DNA from: Marthasterias glacialis
Taxonomy: Eukaryota > Echinodermata > Asteroidea > Forcipulatida > Asteriidae
Assembly (NCBI GenBank): GCA_911728455.2
Contig: OU452235.1
Span: 10,464,634 to 10,528,633 of the forward strand
DNA: 64,000 nucleotides
Direction of reading: 5' to 3'
Of the stretch, positions 46,037 to 57,039 are shown piece after piece; position 1 is the stretch's first letter, and the number at the start of each line of letters is the position of its first letter. The position numbers were made by a program, and so were the translations under genes. Under the pieces are notes generated by a model. The model was given only the letters and a program-made list of their open reading frames with translations. It searched no databases and was not told where the DNA came from.

Positions 46037-46957
46037 GAAATCTGATGAACGGGAAAAAATAAAAGATAGATACCAAAATGTGTTGGCGATGTGTGGTATT
46101 GCTGTTTATTTATTTAATTTATTTTCTCCCCCCTTTTTTCTTTTTCTCGTGGCTTTGATTGCATGAATTGCACTTTCAACGCCCGAAACGCCCTGTGATA
46201 TCCCTATCCAACAAACGGGTCGGACCACACTTTGATGGCCCTCTGTATACGATACTGAGCATTTGAAGTTCGACGCCCTGATGTTTATGGCAATAGGAGC
46301 GGCGTATTCTCTGAACTTCCGGCGCGCGTGTATTTTGATACACCGAAACAGACAATACGAGTCGATTGCCAGTCAAGTCTCTCATGGGTAGAAAGCTGCT
46401 ATTTATGGTGAGTACCTGTTTGAGTCATTTGTCTTTTACAGACTACAAAATACAATGAATTTGCAATGATTGGCATGACTTAACGATACTGTAATTGGGA
46501 AACGTGTGGTATGCAAAAGATGACGACAAAAACTGTATTATTTGAGTGTTGGAAAGCTCGACTCCATAGGAATTTTCCCCAACTCCCAAAGCCATTGTTT
46601 GTTCAGGCAGTGGTAATTTCTATGACTTCGATGCGGCGAACTGGGCCCCTTATATTTTATGAAAACAGGATTTTTTAAGAGCATTATGGGTAAAATTAAA
46701 GTATATAATCTAAACGTTAGCAATAATTCTTCCTTAGATTTCAGAATGGCAGATATTCAGACTATGGTTTCTACAATGAGAAAACGACAGATGGAGCCTG
46801 AGTCTGCGAGTCCAATAATTCTTGCAACTGAGAACAGGAAAAGGACCAGTTAGTTAGACACCTTTGGACACCTGCTTCACCTCGATCCATGTCGGAACAG
46901 GATCAAGTCCACAAGTCTTGTTAGGAGAGGTTGCAATAATGCAAACAATGTTTGAAG

Positions 46958-47100
46958 CGTGTCGTGGCCGAGCGATTTAGTGCATCGGATTCAAGTTCTG
47001 ATGGCTAAGTCATCAGGATGTGGGTTCGAATCCCGGTCATGACACTTGTGTCCTTGAGCAAGACACTTAACTATAATCGCTTCAAACAGGGAAGAGACAC
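46958..47100 (+). mobile_element. tRNA-Ser-derived SINE, copy 2
   Basis: AGCGTGTCGTGGCCGAGCGA, B box GGGTTCGAATCCCGGTCATG, then ACTTGTGTCCTTGAGCAAGA. The best-preserved pol III boxes of the family here. Inserted between linker and RT parts of the LINE at 45,709-48,102. Confidence 0.88.
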
Positions 47101-48109
47101 ATTTGTTTGTCTCGCAACGGATTCATTTACCTTTCCCTGTTCTTAGCTGTGCTGTGGAGAGATTTGCGTTTATATTTTGCCATGTCTTGTTTCTGCGCAT
47201 TGGGGCAGGTTTCTATCCCTTCAAAAAGTAGCACACACCTCGAGTGGCCTTTGGGCCTTGTGATGAGTGAATTGCATTTAAAAAACACGTAACAGAAGAA
47301 GTGTTAGAAACAGAAGTATTGTTGTCCATACCGACAACAACTTTTGAAGATGGCTCAAAGGATTCAACTGTACCTGCAAGCTCTCTTGTTGAATCACAAA
47401 TTTTCAGGATCTTGTCAGCAAGAAAGGTGATGAATCTATTTGCTATAGATGGTAACACACCAAGGAGGTTCTTCATCATCATGAATAAATGATTTGAATT
47501 ATTGAAACACTCTTTTATTTTGGAATTTATGTATTCATTCTTAGCATCACTGATCATTGTTTTCAACTTATTTCGTTTTGTGACGAAGATGACACGATCT
47601 AAAGAGCAATGTGATGCTCGCCAATGCCTGTCAGCACGCCTTACTGCTCTAATGCAAGCAGGGTACCAACATTATTATCCAGGATTAAACGAACCTTTGT
47701 GTTATACAAATTGACTTGTTTCAGGTACATATGGAGAGAGGGGGGGGGGGGCGGAGGGAGAGAGAGAGGGATGAGAATCATCCGAAAACAATTCAGGACT
47801 GATTTCAAGCAGTTTCCTGTATTACAGTTTCTTCACTGGAGCTCAAGGTTTTTCGAGGCGACAGGCGAATGAAACGGCAGCATGACTTGACAGGAATGAA
47901 TTAACATGAGATTGTTTTATGATGTCTGAGCCTGCTCTGGTGATGACAACATCCAGACATGTTTTTGGCCATGCACATGCTGTAAATTTCCATTTGAACG
48001 AGCAAGGGCATCCGTAATTAATGAAAGGTCATCCAAGAACATTCCTCCCTTTAAGCCATTGAGAAGTGATTGGGGAGGTCGATAGATCACAACAATTGTC
48101 AAGTTCTAA

Positions 48110-49640
48110 CCTTACTCTCGCTCGAAAGATCCGATTGATTTGGATTCTGTTTTGTCACTCCTGGACTGTACTAGATGGTTGGCCATGCTTTCTGTTATCG
48201 CACCAAATAATTATGTGATGTGGTCCCGGTTGTTTTCACGTCTTGCAACACCACATTTCGGAGACCTAAAACTGAATTTAAAAAGTTTATATCTTAAGGG
48301 GAATCACCTTGAACATGCTGCCCCTTTTACAAAAATATACCGTGATTTCCTCTTCCCCTTTTTCATCACTTCCGAGTAACAACTGAACTCGTTGACGAAG
48401 GATGTAGGCTTACACTTCAAACCAAATGCACATTGGGCCACAATGGTGCCGACTTTCACAGCGGCATTATCAATTTACCGTTTGATTTTTCGGCCACCAT
48501 CTTGTCATCTGTTTTAATGATAAGCCTTGGTGGTGGAACCAATCAGTAGTAATCTGGTTCCATTGTTGCACGATTGCGTCTACACCGGAGGTGCCTGGTA
48601 CAAAGAATTGTATTTATCACACTTAGCTACAACTTTATAGATATTCCAATTGTCACTGTCTGAAATTCTACGCTGATGTCAGCCGATTTGTTCCTTTCTG
48701 TCCATACTGGTTTCATCACTATATATCGCATGCTATTGATTCCTATGTAGCTAGAGTTCTTACTTTTTTTTTGAGTTATTGTTACATTCTTACTGTATGC
48801 GTGCCATTTACGACCTTCCAGACTGTTCTTTAAAGACAACATGGTTCTGTTTACTGCTTCTAATCCTCTCCATGTGGATCTCTTAATACTTCTCCCTATT
48901 TCGGTCCTTGACCCAAAACTTCAGAGTCTTCTTACTATATACATAATGACCTCCATGTCCTACTCCGGATGCATCTGAGTAAAACATAGTCTAGACTATC
49001 TTGAATCTCAATACCATTTTATGACTCTGATCTGGATTCTCCAGTATCTTAGCTTTTTATCACTAACGATGATAGGGGCCTCCTAAACTTTCCCCGCTGC
49101 TCTTTAAGCTGTACCAGTTTACCCAATGAGTTTGATATAATGTGACCTGAAATCTTGCTAAATCCCTTTACTTGAATCAAGTATTATTTGCAACAAATTT
49201 GAAGTTATAACATACGTCGAAATTTCCACATGGGATAAAATTAAGCTTTATATTCACATCCACTGACTTAATTCCAAATTACAATGCTTTCAAAATGGTC
49301 ATGTCTACATAAGTTATATTTCTCCTTCGTAATCGTTCATAGAGTGCCTTTGTTGACGTCAATTGTCAGGGTTTATGTAGACTAGTATAGTTGGGCCATT
49401 TTTGTAAGCTTTTGATTGTGAGTCAGTTTTCATTGACTACTGCATTCATACCGAAAGCAGCGTGGGTAACGATTGCAAGTACACTCCGGCGCCCAAGCTC
49501 CCCTGATTACACGCGCGGTACTCATAGACCAACAATTCTCTACTTCAAGTGCATAGACTGTACGACTCGAGTGCTTTGTTGAAACGTTTTATTGTTCACA
49601 AATAATTTAACAGAACAATAAGTTTGTTTTTCTCTGTGAA
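48110..49640. other. Intergenic stretch upstream of the GPCR, nothing recognised
   Basis: No conserved ORF, SINE or clear TIR element noted. The GPCR promoter and any 5' UTR exon would lie here, but no core promoter motif could be supported. Confidence 0.5.
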
Positions 49641-49641
49641 G

Positions 49642-50772
49642 ATGGTGGTGATTAATGACGTCTCATCTAACTACGATTTGACCGACGCTTTTGACCAGCC
49701 TGTGCCTTTGGAAGTATTGATTTCGTTCGTGCTGTGGACTCTTTGGTTTTTCACAATCGGAGGCAATATTCTAGTGATTGTAACCTTCGCCAATGACCGC
49801 AGTTTGAGGAATAAAATTGCCAATTGGTACATTCTCAACCTCGCTGTAGCCGATCTGCTCGTTGGTCTAAACTCGCTTACTATTAAAAATATCTGGAGAT
49901 ATTACGGTAACTGGCCATTTGGAGAGATTGTATGTAAGATGTATGTGATGCTAGATTATACTGCCATTTGTCAATCAGTGTTTGCTGTTACATTGATCAG
50001 TTTTGACCGATATTTGCTCGTTATCAAAGAGTTGGCTTATGGTAAATATCAAAATAAACGAACAGCACTGATTTTGATTTGTTTGTCTTGGCTTGTGTCT
50101 ATCATATTTTTCGCATTACCTGTTTTGTTATACGAAGCCTTGACGCCAAACCCAATAGTTAAACCCTACGATATCACTTGCTACTTGGGTGTCAGCTACA
50201 TATACGAATATAACGTTGCCAGTCTGGTTTGCACATTTGCGCTCCCAACAGCCATTATGGTGTTCTTCAATGTATCCGTCTTTGTCAACATATACCGTAG
50301 ATCGCACGGATTGATACGATCAGGAAGTAATGTGCAGGACTTGATGAGAAACTCTAGTATGGAAGAGCGATGGGCGAATACCAGAAACACCGAGTTTAGT
50401 GCATCGTTTTCTAATAGTAGAACAAGAGATCTGAATCACAATCCATCAATGAGAGTTACCACTGTATCACAACCAACTCGCCATCAGGCGGGGCCAATAT
50501 CATACAAACGTCACACCAAGGCAGCGGTAACTCTGTCTTTACTTGTGGGTTTGTTCCTTTTATGTTCAACGCCGCTTTATGTCTTCAAGATCTTGTACAT
50601 CCTGGAAGTGTCGGATCCGGATTGGATCTGGTGGAATCTGGTTGACTATATGACCTGGGCGAACAGTTCCATCAACCCTCTACTGTACGCAGTCACCAAC
50701 CCAAGAATCAGAGCTGGCTTTCGACTCATTATTTGTTCCTGCCGCAAAACACTAACTCAAAACAGGAATTGA
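49642..50772 (+). CDS. Intronless aminergic (histamine H3/H4-like) class A GPCR
   Basis: A complete 376-residue seven-transmembrane receptor in one exon. Visible landmarks: GN at 41-42 (N1.50), LNLAVADLL with D71 (2.50), C98 (3.25) and C180 in ECL2 for the conserved disulfide, D105 at 3.32 (the amine-binding Asp), DRY 122-124, W150 (4.50), P202 (5.50), a roughly 70-residue basic/Ser-rich third intracellular loop, and NPLLY 345-349 (NPxxY). The WANSSINPLLY motif of TM7 resembles H3/H4 receptors, so a biogenic amine ligand is likely; muscarinic-like is the alternative. In TM6 the usual CWxP reads CSTP (308-311), so the toggle-switch Trp is Ser309. ATG at 49642 has purines at -3 and G at +4. A pyrimidine tract ending AAG just before it could be an acceptor for a 5' UTR intron. 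Exact ligand unknown. Confidence 0.92.
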   Translation: MVVINDVSSNYDLTDAFDQPVPLEVLISFVLWTLWFFTIGGNILVIVTFANDRSLRNKIANWYILNLAVADLLVGLNSLTIKNIWRYYGNWPFGEIVCKMYVMLDYTAICQSVFAVTLISFDRYLLVIKELAYGKYQNKRTALILICLSWLVSIIFFALPVLLYEALTPNPIVKPYDITCYLGVSYIYEYNVASLVCTFALPTAIMVFFNVSVFVNIYRRSHGLIRSGSNVQDLMRNSSMEERWANTRNTEFSASFSNSRTRDLNHNPSMRVTTVSQPTRHQAGPISYKRHTKAAVTLSLLVGLFLLCSTPLYVFKILYILEVSDPDWIWWNLVDYMTWANSSINPLLYAVTNPRIRAGFRLIICSCRKTLTQNRN

Positions 50773-53580
50773 GCCTTGAAATCAGCTTTATTTGAGTCGC
50801 ATTTGTTATCCTTACCACAAACATAAATGACTTACATAATTATTTCAAGTACAAATGCAGATATCTATTTGTTCTTCGGTCTATTTTCCCCATGTTCAAT
50901 ATTATTTCACGAGAAAGATGAAGTTCACGTAAAATGGTACGAATGTGTAAAATTAAGGGATTTATTTGTTGTTCACTTTTAACCAATTTTGAGTAAGAGT
51001 GTATAAAATATTATTTTGATTTGTTGATGGCAAAAATGCATTCAGGCATTGTATTTCGTTTACCTTTACGAACCATTTGATACAAGCTCACGTTACCACT
51101 GACTTGTATGTTTTGCTGTAACCCATCTGTATCTGTTATACTATTTCTTTGTACAGTATAATCATTGTGTCGGCCTAAATTACTACGTTAGCCTTCGTTT
51201 CAAAAGCCATAAATACAATATAAATAACAATTACTGTAAATAAGTGTCCACCTTATCATTTTCTTGAGAAAACGATTAATCTATTAAGTTCAATTTCAGA
51301 TAAAATTTTACCAATGTATTTTGGGTAGTAACTTTTGAACTGCAATGTTAAAACACTCATTTCCATGATGCACTCATTTCCAATAGAGTCCTTATGGAAG
51401 TGGGTAATTACAAATCTCTAACCTCACGTTAAAATGGCGTCAAATGTCATTGTATTTATTACTCAGAGCGAAATTTGAAACATTACGTCATTGGATATCA
51501 ACAACAAATAGGTCTGTACATTGTAAAGAGGTATTTTTGCGTCAGTCAAATGGTCAAATTCAATGCTGTTTTGACTGAATATCATTGAAATTCAGGAATG
51601 AACTAATTCATTTATTTGAAATGTAAACAGATGTTGGACGATTTTGGGTTTCGACAAAATTCGCACTTTGATAAAACTCCAATGACGTCATGTTTATAAT
51701 TCCACTCTGAAAGAGTGTACAATAAAATTTTATACCGGTTTTAAGTGTGGTTAGAGAGTTGTATTTTTATTAATTTATTTATTTTTTGCACTTTCATAAA
51801 GGACTCTTTCTGTTGGAAATGAGTGCATCACAAAACTGAATGGAGACACTCTTTAATGAAAATCGTGTGTCGTCATGCAGTTTCTTCACAAGTAAATTAT
51901 TTGATTTATTCGATTCTTCTGAGTTTCACCATGAAAGGAAATTGCTGTCACCAACACTTACTTTTTGCCTATGTCATTTCTTTATTGACAAGTTACAATA
52001 GTTTCACCAATCCTAACTGAACGTAATCTTTTTTTAATTTAAGGGCGTCCTTCACAGTTCTATGGAATCCATTTTCATTATAAACCCTATTTGATTGTTT
52101 AGCTCTTGACAGAAGAACCAAACCAAAGGTTTGCAGTAAAACTGTGTTCAGAAAACAAAATTATGCATACACTTATTGAAATGACCCAAGCTAATGAATT
52201 CTTGTGGAACACTATTATATATATTCACACTAAGGAAACGTGCAAGGTATTTCATTTACGGTATGCCATAATATATTATGAGCTGTCTGTTTGCCATTAA
52301 TTTATACTCCCATGAAATATGAAACCGATCAAGAGGGGCTTGAATTGGGTTTGTGAAAATTGTATCAAAAATTTGGGAAATATGTAATGCTTTATTACAC
52401 ACGAATCACGTTACAAAAAAGATGTGCATATCACAGCTTCCCTTAAAAATAGATGGTATGATCTGTTGTGCCTATACTCCCTGTATTCTCCATCCTGCGC
52501 TTGATACCCACCAGACAAGTCATTGCTCTTGTCCTTGTAACATTTCCTCTTTATCTTTCGATGTCTCCAACTGTTGTCACTAGAAGCTTCAAACATTTAT
52601 TTCCCACACCATACAATCATTTTCTAAGCTGTCAATCCTTCTCAGTCAAAACAACATCCTGTCCGTTGTCATTAGTTACTACCAAACTGGCTTTTCTTTT
52701 TCAAATGTGTTTGCAATAGATTTTGTATGCATTAAACATGAGTTGCTGCTTGATCAAAATCATAATTTCTTAATTACATTAATATTGATAAGTGGGCATT
52801 CACTTCAATAATTTCACGTTTTCATTAAGAAATAAACACTATTGACGTGAGCGTGATTATGATTGTGACATGCCTGCCTTTCACTATGTAAATACACACC
52901 ATTATTATATCAAGTATGCGTAGAAGTAGGTCATCATGTTTCTGGGTTTTCTCGAAGAGACGGATATGTTTGACAACTTTTTTGTGGTAATAAGCCAGTG
53001 TTTAGGTAACAACTACTGCATCAATGAAAAGGTTTAGCTGACTGTTAAAGAACACGAGAGGGCAAATGAGCTGTATATTTTATTCATACTCGGGGAGCTT
53101 GTTTAAACTGCATAACAAACTTGGTTAAATACTTAACAATTTTCAATTTAAATGTTAAACATTTTGAAAAACGTTGTTTTAACTACAGTGACACTCCCGT
53201 CTCCTCGTGAGTGACGAATGAATAATGTGACGTTGCTTCATGTGCTCGTGATGATAGGCCAATATCTGTGGTATTAAACACATTGGATGCGGGTGCAAAT
53301 AACATACAATTTGAATGCACAATGAGCACAATCTTTAATAAACACATGGACAGCGGGACCAAGCCCTTTTAATTATAGTTTAAAAAACCTTGACTTTGGG
53401 TCGGTTTCGTGTCTCTTCATTAACGTTTTCTAGTGGTAGAGTATCAAAGGAGGAAACCAGACTAAATTAACTAGTCTTAAACAGCTCAAGCCGTGTCATT
53501 ATAAGCCGTTTTAATAATACCAGGTAAACACGGTCATGTGGCCTCCTTTTAACCAATAAGAACGCCTAAACTGTCTTGGG
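50773..53580. other. GPCR 3' UTR and intergenic AT-rich sequence
   Basis: Contains the candidate GPCR poly(A) signal at 51,721. No further gene or repeat family recognised. Confidence 0.5.
51721..51726 (+). other. Candidate poly(A) signal of the GPCR gene
   Basis: The first AATAAA on the plus strand downstream of the GPCR stop codon lies here, about 950 nt into the presumptive 3' UTR. Use of this site is inferred from the motif only. Confidence 0.3.
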
Positions 53581-53699
53581 TAATAGACCGATCAATTAAG
53601 CCCCGCCCACTGTGCACGCGCCCCATAATCTGTGAACATTATTTTATGTTTTTTCTTCTTACCAATGTTGAGCTGGGGCTTTAATGGATCGGTCTATTA
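53581..53699. mobile_element. 119-bp MITE sharing the AATAGACCGAT terminus
   Basis: TAATAGACCGATCAATTAAG then CCCC is inverted against GGGGCTTTAATGGATCGGTC then TATTA, with arms of about 25 bp. The first 12 bases match the terminus of the larger ATAGACCGATTGCGCGACC family, but the interior is unrelated. Outer TA/TA would fit a TA-targeting transposase. Confidence 0.8.
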
Positions 53700-53748
53700 T
53701 GAATAGAGGATAGACATTAACTTAATATTCCAAAACACATAGGATGTA

Positions 53749-54214
53749 TTATAACACACCTCTCCCTGGTTCTTTATCCTGATTGGCTGAAACACGGTCG
53801 CGTGGGGTGGGGTGAACTAATATAGCCTTGTGCATGAAATCTGCACCACACGCACCGCACGCACCGCACGCGCTTCATTAGGGGGAAATAGTTCGCAAAG
53901 CGGGAAATAGTTTCAAAAACCCAACAACTATTGACTGGTAAAAAGCGCCCTTAAAGAGAACAACGGCGTCTGCGGATTGAGAAGAATCTCCGGCCCCAAA
54001 ACCGCGATTTACTCTTCTAACCGACATTTTGGACTGAGGTGTGTTAAAAAACACATGGACTGGCATTATTCGGTCAATAGTGCACGTCTATGCACCCCTC
54101 GGGCCTATGAGTGACCAGGAGAGGGTCCTATAAATAGGACCCTATCCTGGTCACTCACAGGCCCTCGTGTTGCATAGACGTGCACTATTTCCCTCATTGC
54201 CAGTCCATATGTGT
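53749..54214. mobile_element. Composite hairpin/TIR repeat, copy 3
   Basis: Same two modules as copy 2 but in opposite order: the TIR module 53,749 to about 54,049 (TTATAACACACCTC to GAGGTGTGTTAAAA), then hairpin about 54,050-54,214 (CACATGGACTGGC to GCCAGTCCATATGTG). The hairpin loop is only a few bases. Confidence 0.85.
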
Positions 54215-54427
54215 ATAATATATATTCAGATTCACAAAATACTTTTATTCTCCACAATTTGTTCCTGTTAATACATTTGTTGACCTTGTTGTTTGTCATA
54301 ATTATTATTCAGTCATGTATGTTAAATTACAGACCCCATTTTACCTGTATTATATCTAGACTGGACCAGCATGGACCTCATTCTGCGGTTCACGCAGGTA
54401 TCTGCAGTATTTGTAAAGGCTGCAAAC

Positions 54428-54959
54428 ATTAAAGATGCATTGCCCGATTTTGGGTCAAAGGATTAAAAAATCAATTTCATTGAGCGAACGAATTAAAAAA
54501 GTTTATATGTTTGTGTAACGAAAAATATAAAAAACTAAGAATTCTGATATCAGGAACTCAAGATAGAACACATTTTAAGTTTCTGCGGGCATTTACCGAC
54601 TTCAATTTGATTGGTTTCCCAACGGCCAATCAGAAGAATCCGCAAGTAATGAATATTCATGATTCCAAGCGGCTGATGCTCTCAACGGCCCACACGGCTC
54701 GCTGTGCGTGCACGTACATACAATGTTCGCGGTGTACGTACATCAGAGTGCGCGATCCGATCCTGAGGATTAAAAGGCTGGCCCAGCCTTTTATTCATTT
54801 ACGTTTTTAATTAACTGCCACTAATCCTTGACGGATTTTTTCGTTCAAAGTATTAAATGAAAGTTCTTAACATTTTCTACTCCGTAAAATTAGAAATTAG
54901 AAAGATAAATCTATTTTTGACCCCCAAATCGTACTGAAATCGGGCAATGCATCTTTAAT
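54428..54959. mobile_element. 532-bp TIR element (ATTAAAGATGCATTGCCCGAT ends)
   Basis: Left TTAAAGATGCATTGCCCGAT and right ATCGGGCAATGCATCTTTAA are perfect inverted ends of over 20 bp. Subterminal parts are also inverted in part. No transposase. Internal ACGTACAT-type sequences occur around 54,710-54,740. Confidence 0.85.
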
Positions 54960-55719
54960 AATTACCGTGGCTTCGCATTGAAAGCTGCTCGCGCGTTCAT
55001 CATGCTATACGTTTGTGCATGTGCAATATAGAAATACACACATTTTAAACACTCGAGCGTCTTGTTGCTGATCGTCTTGGAGGAAACACAGCGGACCGAT
55101 GTTCCTAGGGCCACCTTCCCCCTTCGCCCCCACCCGGCCAAGCCATACAGTCACCACCAGTGGCTCTGGGGTGGGGGCAAAGTGGGCTAAGCAAATGGCT
55201 AAGCAAAGTGTATTTTATAGACGATCAAGAAGTTTTGACAGCTTGTGTTTGGAAAGTAAAGGATGGGAAGGAATATACCCTGCCCCTGCCCCACCCCGAT
55301 CAAATTAAATGTACTGTACCGTACCTGTAAATGATACTTAGTACAGGTGAAAAGTGTGTTTTAATCATGTTACCAATGAAGTTGTCCAAAGGCTAAGGAT
55401 TACTTAAGGATACCGTTTAAATTGTTATTAATCCTCAGCAAAATATTTATGCAAGGTTATTTCGAATTTTTAATTACGCATCTTCATGCATGAGACACCC
55501 AGACTAATCACATTATAAGTCAAGTAACGTCGTCGCTCACGCTGGCAATTTTACTAATTGTAAATAAGATCAATAGAACTTCACAGAAAGCTACACAAAC
55601 AAATTGAGGAAAGCTAAACAATTTCAGAAAAATTAATCCTTCAAAAGCAAATCGGTTTTTTGTTATCACCCTAATTACTGCATCCACAAAAGTACTTCAC
55701 ATTTTACGTCGCAATTAAA

Positions 55720-55725
55720 TTTATT
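55720..55725 (-). other. Candidate poly(A) signal of the FN3 membrane protein gene
   Basis: AATAAA on the minus strand about 260 nt downstream of the stop codon. A second AATAAA overlaps the last codons of the ORF (56001-56006) and is less likely to be used. Motif-only call. Confidence 0.3.
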
Positions 55726-55981
55726 TTTTTCTATAATAACTAAAATTAGATTTATGATTGAAGGTAGGGCTGTACCATCATCACAATGGGCAATTATTCA
55801 CCTTGAAAGCTTCCCAATTTGAGAAAGTATGCATTCTGAAAACAACTCAATTAAAAGAGCAATAAAATGAAACATCCCGCAGGGCACATTTTGTTAGACG
55901 CAGCATAATTTAAGTAGAGTAACATTTTCCACAATACCGTTTACAGGCCAAGTTCTGAAGATTGAGCTTTTAGTATACTGG

Positions 55982-56536
55982 TTATCTTGTAGATGCATTA
56001 TTTATTGAACTAGCAACGTCAATTTTCATTGTTTTGATTGTTACCTGGTGTGGATTACTTTTATTCGATGGTTGTCTTGGATACTTGAAATCGAACACCA
56101 TGAGAACCAGAAAAATAGCAAATATTCCAATTCCTATGAACGTAGCCATTTTAGCGCGTGGGTTCCATGGATTGTATACAGTGGACGCGAATGAACAGGT
56201 CTGGTTGCCCATTGCACCTTGTGAGATATATGGTGTTACGCATACACGAAATGTACTACCACTGGTCAAATTGCCAACAGACACAGACGACAGGTTACGA
56301 TAGATATCTTCCCGAACAACCTCGTTGTCAAATATCAAAGTAGAAACAGTGAGTTCGAAACCCTGCAGTCGACTTGAGTTATAACCATCGAGTTGGTAGC
56401 CCCATGTGACCACAAAACTTGTAGTTGCTCTATCCACGATGGTTAGGTTTGTGACACGGATTGCTGATGAGAATCCAAGAATGACCGTAGTGAGGAGAAA
56501 CGCGCTCATGGAGATTTGGCAAATCTTGCTTTCCAT
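55982..56536 (-). CDS. Small type I membrane protein with one fibronectin type III domain
   Basis: Single-exon ORF of 184 residues, not assigned to a named family. Residues 1 to about 25 form a signal peptide (hydrophobic SAFLLTTVILGFSSA). Residues about 26-122 form one FN3-like domain: TNLTIV strand A, FVVTW (Trp45), LQGFELTV, and STFRVCVTPY near the F strand. Five N-glycosylation sequons lie in the ectodomain (N30, N53, N81, N89, N111), and C99 and C114 could pair. A hydrophobic span at about 131-148 (TFIGIGIFAIFLVLMVF) is a membrane segment, followed by a short tail of about 35 residues without an obvious signalling motif. The architecture suggests a cell-surface adhesion or accessory receptor subunit, but the function is unknown. 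No intron is needed. Neighbours are repeats. Confidence 0.8.
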   Translation of the reverse strand: MESKICQISMSAFLLTTVILGFSSAIRVTNLTIVDRATTSFVVTWGYQLDGYNSSRLQGFELTVSTLIFDNEVVREDIYRNLSSVSVGNLTSGSTFRVCVTPYISQGAMGNQTCSFASTVYNPWNPRAKMATFIGIGIFAIFLVLMVFDFKYPRQPSNKSNPHQVTIKTMKIDVASSINNASTR

Positions 56537-56612
56537 TCTTTTAACGGTTACAACTGTTGAAACAAGATTGTGAGCAAGGCGTTTTACTTGGTAATCCGTG
56601 TGACGTTATGGA

Positions 56613-56845
56613 AGCCCGTTAGTACGGAAGCGTATTGCCGACACGTGAATAAAAATAAATCTCTTATCGTGTACGTACACGAACAGTTTTGATTGATCGT
56701 GTACGTACACGATAATTATAGTGTACGTACACGATAATTGTAGTGTACGTACACGATAAGTTATCGTGTAACGATAATTATCGTGTACGTACACGATAAG
56801 AGTGGGATTTTGTTTAGTCACGTGGCGGCAATACGCTTCCGCACG
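56613..56845. mobile_element. Foldback element carrying palindrome array 1
   Basis: Inverted arms CGGAAGCGTATTGCCGACAC then GTGA (56,625-56,648) and TCACGTGGCGGCAATACGCT then TCCG (56,818-56,841) enclose five complete copies and one broken copy of a GTGTACGTACAC-centred palindrome. No ORF. Confidence 0.8.
56663..56800. repeat. Palindrome array 1: tandem ATCGTGTACGTACACGAT units
   Basis: Units of about 22 bp, each itself a perfect palindrome around TACGTA, separated by AATTA-type linkers. The whole array can be drawn as many small hairpins or one long one. Confidence 0.9.
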
Positions 56846-56879
56846 TTAATGCCAGGTGAAGATGATTTTTTTTACATCT

Positions 56880-56975
56880 GGTGTTACCTGGCGGCCGCTA
56901 GACAAAGAGGTGGTAAGTATCTGGCGGCCGCCACTTTGTTACCTGGCTGCCACTTTGTTACCTGGCTGCCGCTAC
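56880..56975. repeat. Short tandem repeat TTACCTGGC(G/T)GCCGC
   Basis: About five units of GTTACCTGGCTGCCACTTT/TATCTGGCGGCCGC type between 56,882 and 56,975. Confidence 0.7.
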
Positions 56976-57039
56976 ATAATGATATGGCGGTCCTCTACAT
57001 ATTGTCTTAGAAAGGAACGTGGAAACGTCCCACATTGTT

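Larger units (their letters stand above)
45709..48102 (-). pseudogene. Degraded CR1/L2-like LINE, fragmented and invaded
   Basis: Minus-strand pieces occur in the right 5' to 3' order. Endonuclease-like VVIYRPPQSLLNGLKGGMFL at about 48,095-48,030; linker DRVIFVTKRNKLKTMISDAK then NEYINSKIKECFNNSNHLF at about 47,600-47,490; RT start NKTCGLDPVPTWIE at about 46,920; catalytic HYNIQFHSYADDTQLY (YADD box) at about 45,860-45,800. The frames are broken. A tRNA-Ser SINE (46,958-47,100) and a GC-tract element (from about 45,984) interrupt it. The clade call is from motif style only. Confidence 0.8.

Noticed and set aside
46176..46385. 69-codon minus-strand ORF (MRDLTGNRLVLSVSVYQNT)
   Set aside because: No recognised domain, sits in a repeat-rich block between LINE fragments; likely chance or repeat-derived.
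49624..49641. Upstream non-ATG extension of the GPCR frame (TTG start)
   Set aside because: Eukaryotic initiation is expected at ATG 49642, which has a good context.
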